From: an uncultured Clostridium sp.
GTDB lineage: Bacteria; Bacillota; Clostridia; TANB77; CAG-508
Assembly (NCBI GenBank): GCA_958438515.1
Contig: CAUBRZ010000002.1
Location: forward strand, 1-64,000
Length of the DNA stretch: 64,000 bases
Direction of reading: 5' to 3'
The translations under genes were made by a program, and so were the position numbers. Position 1 is the stretch's first letter. Each line of letters begins with the position of its first letter. Of this stretch, positions 57,498 to 64,000 are shown in pieces. The notes under the pieces are model-generated. The model did no database searches, was not told where the DNA came from, and saw nothing but the letters and a program-made list of their open reading frames with translations.

Positions 57498-59351
57498 TTA
57501 ATTATTTTCTTTAAAAGTAGGTACTACATCTTTCATAGCTTTTCTAATTTTTTCTTTTTGTTCATTATTTGTACCATCTACCAATAATTTATCTAAAATG
57601 TTTAATTTATTTTCAATTTTTTTCATATCAATATCCATTGGTTCTGCAATATAAATCTTATCATGCTTTGTTTGTGTTAATCCTTCTTCAGCCATTAATA
57701 GTTCTTCGTATAATTTTTCCCCTGGTCTAAGTCCTGTTATCTTAATTTGAATATCTACATTAGGTTCTAGCCCTGATAATTTGATTAAATTTAAAGCCAT
57801 ATCATAAATTTTAACTGGCTCACCCATATCAAGTACAAATATTTCTCCACCATTTGCTCCAGACATTGCTTGTAATACAAGAGAAACTGCTTCTGGTATC
57901 GTCATAAAAAATCTTGTTATATCCTTATGTGTTACAGTAACTGGTCCACCATTTGCTATTTGCTTTTTAAATAACGGTACAACAGAACCATTACTACCTA
58001 AAACATTTCCAAAACGAACAGCTGCATATTCTGTTTTGCTTACCTTATCTTTTGCTTGAACTATCATTTCACACAAACGTTTTGTAGCTCCCATTATGTT
58101 TGTTGGATTAACTGCTTTATCTGTTGAAATTAGTATAAATCTTTTTACATTATATTCGTCTGCGCAGTTTACTACATTATATGTTCCAAACACATTGTTT
58201 TTAATTGCTTCTAGGGGGCTTGTTTCCATTAAAGGCACATGTTTGTGAGCTGCTGCGTGAAAAACTAAATATGGTTTATATTCTTTAAATATTTCATTTA
58301 ATCTTTCTTTTTCTCTAACACTTGCTACTACTGCATCTATTTTTATTTTAGGATAATTAAATTTTAATTCTTGTTCTATATCATATAAGTTGTTTTCATA
58401 AATGTCCAATATTACTAATCTTTCAGGATTATACTTTATAATTTGTCTGCATAGTTCTGAACCGATAGAGCCACCTCCACCAGTAACTAGAACAACTTTA
58501 TCCTTGATTAATTTTCCAATATTTCTGTTGTCTAATTTAATAGGTTCTCTTCCTAATAAATCTTCTATTTCGACATTTCTAAAATTGTCCATTATATTTT
58601 TACTTTTTATTAAGTCTTTTGTTCCTGGTAATATTCTAACTTTACAACCTGTTTCTTGGCAAATCTTTAAGATTTCTTTTCTATCTTTATTAGGTATGTT
58701 AGAAATAGTAAAAAATATCGCTTCGACATCATTTTCTTTGCATATCCTTGGAATATCATATCTTGTACCTAAAATTTTGTTTCCAGATATAGCATAATTA
58801 ACTTTATTTGTATTATCATCAATTAACCCTATAATATTATAAGCATCTTTTAAGCTTGTTTTTATTGTTTTTATTAATATCTTTGCTGCTTCTCCAGCTC
58901 CTATTATTAATACTTTCTTTTTATCACTAACATTCTCTTTTTTACCGTGAATTTCCGTTAATAGCATTCTAAGACAAACACGGTATCCTATAATTGATGT
59001 TACAATAATTAAAGCTGCAATTAAGTTTATTCTTACTTCTGCAATAGGCATAATCGAAACAATATTTAAAAATATCATTATTGTACAAGAAATTACACAT
59101 GCTAAAATATATACTAGATAATCACTACCATTTTCATATCTTGTGATATTTTTATATGTACTAAATATTTGTAAAATACCACCATAAATTAATACTGCTA
59201 ATATTACAGTATTTAAGACAATATTATTTATTTCATTGTTTAACCATAATTTATTTTCTATTAATATTGCAGCAATATAATATGCTATTGCAATAATAAT
59301 AATATCCATAATTCTTAATGCTATATTTCTATATTTCTTTAATAGCTTCAA
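57498..59351 (-). CDS. pglF: Membrane-bound UDP-GlcNAc 4,6-dehydratase (PglF/CapD-like)
   Basis: This 617-aa protein has four N-terminal helices (about 15-120), a CoA-binding-like Rossmann part (VLIIGAGEAAKIL) and an SDR domain (VTGGGGSIGSELCRQI; AAAHKHVPLMETSP; ISTDKAVNPTNIMGATKR). It catalyses the first step of bacillosamine-type sugar synthesis. It is first in the long glycan operon. Although long and Gly-rich, it has no CGG site. Confidence 0.94.
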   Translation of the reverse strand: MKLLKKYRNIALRIMDIIIIAIAYYIAAILIENKLWLNNEINNIVLNTVILAVLIYGGILQIFSTYKNITRYENGSDYLVYILACVISCTIMIFLNIVSIMPIAEVRINLIAALIIVTSIIGYRVCLRMLLTEIHGKKENVSDKKKVLIIGAGEAAKILIKTIKTSLKDAYNIIGLIDDNTNKVNYAISGNKILGTRYDIPRICKENDVEAIFFTISNIPNKDRKEILKICQETGCKVRILPGTKDLIKSKNIMDNFRNVEIEDLLGREPIKLDNRNIGKLIKDKVVLVTGGGGSIGSELCRQIIKYNPERLVILDIYENNLYDIEQELKFNYPKIKIDAVVASVREKERLNEIFKEYKPYLVFHAAAHKHVPLMETSPLEAIKNNVFGTYNVVNCADEYNVKRFILISTDKAVNPTNIMGATKRLCEMIVQAKDKVSKTEYAAVRFGNVLGSNGSVVPLFKKQIANGGPVTVTHKDITRFFMTIPEAVSLVLQAMSGANGGEIFVLDMGEPVKIYDMALNLIKLSGLEPNVDIQIKITGLRPGEKLYEELLMAEEGLTQTKHDKIYIAEPMDIDMKKIENKLNILDKLLVDGTNNEQKEKIRKAMKDVVPTFKENN

Positions 59352-59385
59352 TTTTTGTCTTCCCCTTTTTTCTTCATTTAAATTT

Positions 59386-59414
59386 ATTATATAATTTTAT
59401 TACTCACTTTTCAA
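59386..59414 (-). promoter_or_regulatory. Promoter of the polysaccharide operon
   Basis: TTGAAA (59409-59414 on the complement), a 17-nt spacer and a perfect TATAAT (59386-59391), 35 nt before pglF. A second pair with TTGAAA and TAGAAT lies about 70 nt further upstream. Confidence 0.78.
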
Positions 59415-59539
59415 CAACTATTATCTAGTTATTTTTTCAAAATTCTCCATTTTATGCTAAATATACTTGATATATTCTATCATTATCACACTATACTTTC
59501 AAGACTTATTTTCAAAAAAATAATAATAATTCTTTTAGT

Positions 59540-60337
59540 TTATAAAACAATAAGTACTATAAACCACTTGTCCTTTGTTTTTATATTAACTTCTCCTTTA
59601 TATTTATCTACTATATCTTTAATAATTTTCATACCATATCCATGTGATTTTTTATCTTTTTTAGTTGTCTTAAAATTTCCAAATTCATCTTTTAATATTT
59701 CATTGCAATAAGTATTTTCACATTTTATAACTGTATAATTTTTATTTGTATAAACACTGATTTCTATTAATTTGTCTTCTGATTTTCTAGTAGCTTCTAT
59801 GCTATTATCTAATAAATTAGAAAACATATTGCATATATCTATTTCTTCCATTTTTAAATCTACTAAATTATCTATTTTTACTTTTACATTAATATCATAT
59901 TTTTTTGCTTCCTCTATTTTTATGGTTAATATGGTATTTAAAATATCATTTTTGCAATAATTCATTTTGTTAACTTTTTCTAAATCCTGATTTATTTCAT
60001 CTAGTAATTTTATTCCTTCTCTTTGATTTGTACTACAAAGCACATATACTACTTGTAATTGGTTTTTTATGTCATGCTTTAATTTTATTGATTTTTCGTT
60101 GTTTTCTCTTGCTAAATTATAATAATTATAAATCATTTTTTCTTTTTCATTTAATGATTTTATTTTATTTTTCTGTTTCTTATTTTTTAATGCATTTGTT
60201 ATTGTTATATATACTAAATAACTATTTAATATAATTATTATAATTTTCAACATTTTTTCTTCATTAATCTTAGTTATTAAAAAATATATTACAAGTTCTA
60301 TAAGGATTTCTATCGTTAACCTCAAATAATACCTCAT
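59540..60337 (-). CDS. AgrC-like GHKL histidine kinase, short sensor
   Basis: This 265-aa protein has two hydrophobic segments (about 5-22 and 28-48), a dimerisation helix with the phospho-acceptor His in LKHDIKNQLQVVYV (about 103) and an HATPase domain (NMFSNLLDNSIEA; GYGMKIIKDIVDKYKG). Compared with AgrC (six helices) the sensor part is strongly reduced. Its ATG overlaps the response regulator stop (ATGA). Confidence 0.88.
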   Translation of the reverse strand: MRYYLRLTIEILIELVIYFLITKINEEKMLKIIIIILNSYLVYITITNALKNKKQKNKIKSLNEKEKMIYNYYNLARENNEKSIKLKHDIKNQLQVVYVLCSTNQREGIKLLDEINQDLEKVNKMNYCKNDILNTILTIKIEEAKKYDINVKVKIDNLVDLKMEEIDICNMFSNLLDNSIEATRKSEDKLIEISVYTNKNYTVIKCENTYCNEILKDEFGNFKTTKKDKKSHGYGMKIIKDIVDKYKGEVNIKTKDKWFIVLIVL

Positions 60338-61047
60338 ATAACATCACCTAAATACTCTATAAAAGAATTTTTAGCCTCTTTATATTTCAACTGACTAATT
60401 GGTATACTTTCACCTGTATCTAAAATAAATTCATGTGTGTTTAATTCTCTTACTTTATCCAAATTTATTATATAACTTTGATGGCATCTTACAAACTGCT
60501 TCGGTAATATTTCCTCTAATTCACTTAGCTTTGCATAAATTTCCCTTTTTATATCTTCTTCATAAATAATTGCAATTCTTTTGTTGCTTTCAATATATTT
60601 TATATTATTTATTTTTATATTAAATATTTTTCCCTTTACTTTGAAAGTCTTCACCCTATCAGATCCTCTAATTTGTATCATTGCTTGTCTAAAAGATTCT
60701 TTGAATTTTGTTTGTTTTATTGGTTTTAATAATAAATAAGTTGGTCTAGTTCTAAATATTTCTTCTGAATACTGACAATATGCTGTCATATAAATAATTT
60801 TTAGCTTGGGATTTTCCCTTTGCATTTGTTCTGCTATTTCTATTCCATTTACTCCTTTTATTTTTATATCAATATATAAAATATCTATATCTTGTAATAT
60901 TCTATTTTCAATATCATACTGTATTTTTTGTGGTTCTGTATATTTGTATATTTTTGCACTTTCTTTTACTTTTATATTTTCTAAAATCAATCTTTCGATA
61001 TATTCTACTATTATTCCTTCATCATCACAAATTGCTATTTTTAACAT
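60334..61047 (-). CDS. LytTR response regulator (AgrA-like)
   Basis: This 237-aa protein has a receiver domain (IAICDDEGIIVEYIE; acceptor Asp in ILYIDIKIKGVNGIEIA; LLLKPI with the conserved Lys) and a LytTR DNA-binding domain from about 135 (IKYIESNKRIAIIY; FVRCHQSYIINLDKV). It is coupled to the kinase gene. With the polysaccharide operon downstream and VanZ/LCP genes upstream, it may control surface glycan genes; that is inference. Confidence 0.9.
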   Translation of the reverse strand: MLKIAICDDEGIIVEYIERLILENIKVKESAKIYKYTEPQKIQYDIENRILQDIDILYIDIKIKGVNGIEIAEQMQRENPKLKIIYMTAYCQYSEEIFRTRPTYLLLKPIKQTKFKESFRQAMIQIRGSDRVKTFKVKGKIFNIKINNIKYIESNKRIAIIYEEDIKREIYAKLSELEEILPKQFVRCHQSYIINLDKVRELNTHEFILDTGESIPISQLKYKEAKNSFIEYLGDVI

Positions 61048-61123
61048 AAAAATACTCCTCTATTATGTCATTTTTCTTATTTTAACATATTAGAGAAGTA
61101 TTCGACTCTTTAAAAGTTACATT

Positions 61124-61644
61124 TTAATCATTAATTGTTGCATTTAGTATATTTTTGTCGTTTTTCTGTTTTTTATGTATCTTTTTGTATATCTTTATAG
61201 CTAGCATTACCAACAATATTCCTAGCATCACACCCATGCTATCTAATATTACATCTGCTAACATTGGTCCTCTTCCGAGGAATAAATGCTTGATGTATTT
61301 CATCAGATGAAGCATATATTATTCCTGTTATCAGACTAATTGCTATCCTATCTATTTGTTTTATGTTATATGTTGAAACTAACATCATAAGTAAAATTCC
61401 GTACTACTGTATAAATAGAAAAATGTGCAATTTTCCTTATTATACTTTCCATTCTAGAAAGTATTTTTGTCTTTTCGCTTTCTGGTTTTTGTCTAATATC
61501 TTTAATATTAGCTGATATAATTTGTGTAATTTTTTTACTTATACTGCTAGATTTTTCTGCATTTTGGTTAGAAAATCCAAATATTATACAAAAAGTCCAT
61601 AACAGTAATATGGTTAAAATTCCTCTTATTATATTTATTTTCAT
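61124..61644 (-). CDS. VanZ-like membrane protein, two CGG recoding sites
   Basis: Corrected length is 172 aa with four helices and the VanZ pattern RKIAHFSIYTVVGILL and SSDEIHQAFIPGRGPMLADVILDSMG. C is skipped at CGG 61399-61401 (YTVV-G-ILLMMLV) and 61275-61277 (AFIP-G-RGPMLADV); both glycines lie in the two family motifs. Function in this group is unclear; VanZ itself is linked to teicoplanin resistance. Confidence 0.92.
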
Positions 61645-61673
61645 ATTAAATCATAAAATTCCTTACATTTATT

Positions 61674-62663
61674 TTATTTACTGTAACCAGTTTTAGCAAC
61701 AATGTCATTACTAATTTTTTTAATTGTTTCTGATGGTGTATAGTCTTGTTCATCAAATACTTTATTATGTAATTGTATTACATTACTTTCTAATGTAATT
61801 GGTATTCCATACCATCTATCCATAGTTATTCCTTTAGTTTCATATGGCCATCCAATGCTATCTGTTATTTTATAACTTGTAACACTTGGCAATAAACTAA
61901 AAATGTCATTTGCTGTTATATTTGTATATACTCTTGGTAATGTTTTATCCACAAAAGTATTTAATTGACTAATATTAAAAGTCTTAACTTTATTTGCTAC
62001 TGCTGTCAAAACATCTCTCATTCTTTCTGTTCTTTTATAATCTCCTCCAGTAGCATGTCTTATTCTTGCATAAGCTAGAGCTTGTTCTCCTGTTAAATTA
62101 TATGTACCTGCTTTAGTTATTCCTGGTATATGTGATACTTCTTCATTTGTTATTTGCATACTTATACCACCAATATTATCTATAATTTCTTTTACACTAT
62201 CAAAGTTTACTGTAACAAATTCTTTTACGTTTAAATCTAAATTAGTGTTTAATGTTTTTATGGCAAGTGGTGCTTCTCCAAAGGAATATGCATGTGTTAT
62301 TTTATCTAATCCATGCCCTTCTATTTGTACATATGTATCTCTATAAACAGATACTAATTTTACTTCTTTTGTTTTGTTATTAATACTTGCTATAATAATG
62401 CAGTCACTTCTGTTTCCCCTTGAATATGTATCTTCCCTTGAATCAATTCCAAATATGGCTATATTTCTATAATCTGCTAAGTTTTGTTCAACTTGTGATG
62501 ATACATTTAAATCATCTTCATTTAAATCTATTTTTTGCATCTTTCCTAGTTTATTACTAATAAATAAAAATGTTCCTCCTACTATTAATGCTAATATAAT
62601 TAATAATATTAGTATTATAATTCCAAATGTTTTTAATCCCCTTCTTTTTCTCTTTTCTCTCAT
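61674..62663 (-). CDS. LytR-CpsA-Psr family glycopolymer ligase
   Basis: This 329-aa protein has one N-terminal helix (about 12-34) and the LCP domain: FGIDSREDTYSRGNRSDCII, VSVYRDTYVQIEGHGLDKITHAYSFG and ALAYARIRHATGGDYKRTERMRDVL. LCP enzymes attach lipid-linked glycopolymers to peptidoglycan, the final step expected for the polysaccharide made by the neighbouring operon. No recoding sites. Confidence 0.94.
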   Translation of the reverse strand: MREKRKRRGLKTFGIIILILLIILALIVGGTFLFISNKLGKMQKIDLNEDDLNVSSQVEQNLADYRNIAIFGIDSREDTYSRGNRSDCIIIASINNKTKEVKLVSVYRDTYVQIEGHGLDKITHAYSFGEAPLAIKTLNTNLDLNVKEFVTVNFDSVKEIIDNIGGISMQITNEEVSHIPGITKAGTYNLTGEQALAYARIRHATGGDYKRTERMRDVLTAVANKVKTFNISQLNTFVDKTLPRVYTNITANDIFSLLPSVTSYKITDSIGWPYETKGITMDRWYGIPITLESNVIQLHNKVFDEQDYTPSETIKKISNDIVAKTGYSK

Positions 62664-62767
62664 ATCTAATACTCCATTTATTTTTTACAAATTTTGTTCA
62701 TTATACTATTTTTTTTTTTCATTTACAATATTTTTTAATTATTTTTATGAATTGCTTATAACAATAA

Positions 62768-62802
62768 ATAAAAATATACATAATAACAGTTATTATGTAT
62801 AT
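62768..62802. terminator. Long bidirectional hairpin between the LCP gene and the tRNAs
   Basis: Near-perfect arms AAATATACATAATAAC / GTTATTATGTATATTT with a 1- to 3-nt loop, with A-run and T-run on opposite sides, about 105 nt upstream of the LCP start. Apart from this and the tRNA terminator the 62664-62934 stretch shows nothing I recognise. Confidence 0.65.
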
Positions 62803-62870
62803 TTTTTATTTGTTTATAAACTTAAATCTATACACTTACCAGCACAGCTAAAAGTATAATTATAACAAAA

Positions 62871-62892
62871 AATCAATCATTTCTGATTGATT
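62871..62892 (-). terminator. Terminator of the tRNA cluster
   Basis: Arms AATCAATCA / TGATTGATT with a 4-nt loop, followed on the minus strand by TTTTTTG, 43 nt after tRNA-Phe. Confidence 0.8.
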
Positions 62893-62934
62893 TTTATATT
62901 CATCTGTTCAATTTAGTTCGAACAGATACGTCGT

Positions 62935-63010
62935 TGGTGCCTTCACCTGGAATCGAACCAGGGACACAAGGATTTTCAGTCCTTTGCTCTACCGACTGAG
63001 CTATAAAGGC
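62935..63010 (-). tRNA. tRNA-Phe (GAA)
   Basis: This 76-nt cloverleaf with encoded CCA has acceptor GCCTTTA, anticodon GAA in CTGAAAA, and T-arm GGTTCGATTCC. It is last in the cluster Val-Asp-Phe. Confidence 0.97.
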
Positions 63011-63049
63011 AAATAATAAATTCCATATTTTTACTTTAAAATAAAAAAA

Positions 63050-63126
63050 TGGCGACCCGGAACGGGCTCGAACCGTCGACCTCTAGCGTGACAGGCTAGC
63101 GTTCTAACCAACTGAACTACCGGGCC
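63050..63126 (-). tRNA. tRNA-Asp (GTC)
   Basis: This 77-nt cloverleaf with encoded CCA has acceptor GGCCCGG, anticodon GTC in CTGTCAC, and T-arm GGTTCGAGCCC. Confidence 0.97.
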
Positions 63127-63138
63127 AAAAAAGAAAAA

Positions 63139-63214
63139 TGGTGGTCGCTATAGGGCTCGAACCTATGACCCCCTGCTTGTAAGGCAGATGCTCTCCCAGC
63201 TGAGCTAAGCGACC
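63139..63214 (-). tRNA. tRNA-Val (TAC)
   Basis: This 76-nt cloverleaf with encoded CCA has acceptor GGTCGCT, anticodon TAC in CTTACAA, and T-arm GGTTCGAGCCC. It is first in the cluster. No tRNA for arginine or glycine occurs in this window. Confidence 0.97.
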
Positions 63215-63233
63215 ATGTCTTTCGACGAGATTT

Positions 63234-63262
63234 ATTATACTAATTTTTTTTTATCTTGTCAA
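63234..63262 (-). promoter_or_regulatory. Promoter of the tRNA cluster
   Basis: Perfect consensus TTGACA (63257-63262 on the complement), a 17-nt spacer and TATAAT (63234-63239), 20 nt upstream of tRNA-Val. Confidence 0.85.
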
Positions 63263-63325
63263 TACATTTTTTAAATTTTTTCATTTTTTTATTTTTACAT
63301 ATATGATTTTGTTTGAAATATAAAC

Positions 63326-63354
63326 AAAAAAATCACTTTGATTGTGATTTTTTT
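63326..63354 (-). terminator. Terminator of the patatin-like gene
   Basis: Arms AAAAAATCAC / GTGATTTTTT with a 7-nt loop, just after the stop at 63360, with a long T-run on the complement. Confidence 0.8.
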
Positions 63355-63359
63355 ATTTT

Positions 63360-64000
63360 TTATTTCGTTTCATTAACTAATTTAAGTATTTTATCTAAAT
63401 TATTAATTGTTTGATTATAACCATATTCATAGCATTTATCTAACTTTTCTACTTCTAACAAACCTGTTTTATCTGTCTGAATTGTTAAAACCATATCGCT
63501 ATTTTGTAAATTTTCTTCAGATATCTTATTTCCCATTATATCAATTGACCTCATAGCAATGTCCATTACATTACTATTATCTTCAATATCATCTGCTTTA
63601 AAATTAACTGCAATTACTTTATCTGCACCTTGTTTTTTTACTTCACATGAAGGTATATTATTTAAAATTCCTCCATCTAGAAATTTGTGTTTTTCATATT
63701 GACAAGGGTTAAACACAACAGGAAAACTACTACTAGCTCTAATTGCTTTGCCAATATCTATATCTGTTATATATTTAGACTTTTCTTTTTCTCCCTTAGG
63801 TATTTTATTTGTAAAAACGTATTCTTTTGAATCTTCTACATCAACTGCTGGTATCACTAAAGGCATTTCTATATCTGTAATCATTCTTATTTTCTTTCTT
63901 AATGCAACTTTGTTAAATTCTTTTTCTATATCCTCTCCCTCATAAATTCCGAGAAATCAACATTTTTTTATTTATTATAAAATTATTAACACTTGTAATC
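63360..64000 (-). CDS. Patatin-like phospholipase (C-terminal part), one CGG recoding site
   Basis: The gene enters from the right edge, so its GxSxG nucleophile is outside the window. Visible are RASSSFPVVFNPC, the catalytic Asp motif FLDGGILNNIPS and GADKVIAVNF, matching bacterial patatins of the RssA/YqhO type. C is skipped at CGG 63949-63951 (KKMLIS-G-IYEGEDIEKE). Only with the skip is the frame open from 64000 to the stop. It probably hydrolyses phospholipids or neutral lipids inside the cell. Confidence 0.88.

Noticed and set aside
62871..63354. CRISPR or attachment site near the tRNA genes
   Set aside because: The repeats seen are ordinary terminator hairpins; there is no regular repeat-spacer pattern, no integrase gene and no duplicated tRNA 3' end in the window.
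1601..63951. Calling uvrA, priA, fhs, der, glmM and the other split genes pseudogenes
   Set aside because: Every lesion is the same C before GGW at a glycine codon, with no premature stops or other indels, and several of the genes (der, glmM) are expected to be essential.
1674..63951. Simple reassignment of CGG to glycine as a three-base codon
   Set aside because: Reading CGG as one residue leaves the downstream frame wrong; only skipping a single base restores the protein in all 28 cases.
1674..63951. Classical prfB-like or dnaX-like programmed frameshifting
   Set aside because: There is no stop codon at the site, no common slippery heptamer and no shared upstream Shine-Dalgarno-like element; preceding codons are of 19 kinds.

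Overview
The window is very AT-rich, dense in genes and mostly coded on the minus strand. It looks like a chromosome segment of a Gram-positive, endospore-forming Clostridia-type bacterium. Supporting genes are spoIIP, remA, a class B sortase with its substrate, asp23/amaP, undecaprenol kinase, an LCP ligase, a CpsB/CpsC/CpsD tyrosine-kinase module and a rubrerythrin. I see no phage block, IS element or CRISPR array. Genus cannot be fixed from the sequence; an uncultured gut Clostridia lineage is a guess.

Layout, left to right: the N-terminal part of a pseudopilin-like surface protein (1-1284); uvrA; a housekeeping run transcribed asp23-amaP-DUF2273-nusB-xseA-xseB-DUF212-fhs; an envelope cluster of a sortase substrate, sortase B and two anchored proteins (10.0-14.1 kb); a plus-strand two-HTH regulator; the rsmE-yicC-remA-rpoZ-gmk and priA-def-fmt clusters (16-23 kb); rubrerythrin and small envelope or lipid enzymes (23-28 kb); a coiled-coil acidic protein and two alpha/beta hydrolases; rnpB (32.6-33.0 kb); gpsA-plsY-der, pyk, an acyl-ACP thioesterase, pgi and spoIIP (35-43 kb); glmM and the polysaccharide locus cpsB-cpsD-cpsC, flippase, pyruvyl transferase, polymerase, three glycosyltransferases and a bacillosamine-type pglD/C/E/F set (43.8-59.4 kb); an AgrC/AgrA-like pair, VanZ-like and LCP proteins; three tRNAs (Val, Asp, Phe); and the end of a patatin-like lipase.

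The outstanding observation is a recoding pattern. Sixteen genes are broken by single-base frameshifts, 28 sites in all, and every site is the same event: an in-frame CGG followed by A or T, where skipping the C restores the frame and gives a conserved glycine (GGA or GGT). By hand inspection every in-frame CGG in the recognised genes is one of these sites. I found none used as an ordinary arginine codon, although CGG occurs out of frame (NNC-GGN, NCG-GNN) without harm. With each C removed, every complete gene has a length divisible by three and a normal family length. The simplest reading is that CGG has no efficient tRNA in this organism and acts as a +1 frameshift codon, or that CGGN is read as a four-base glycine codon. 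A base-calling artefact would have to know the reading frame. I therefore annotate these genes as intact CDS with recoding sites, not as pseudogenes.
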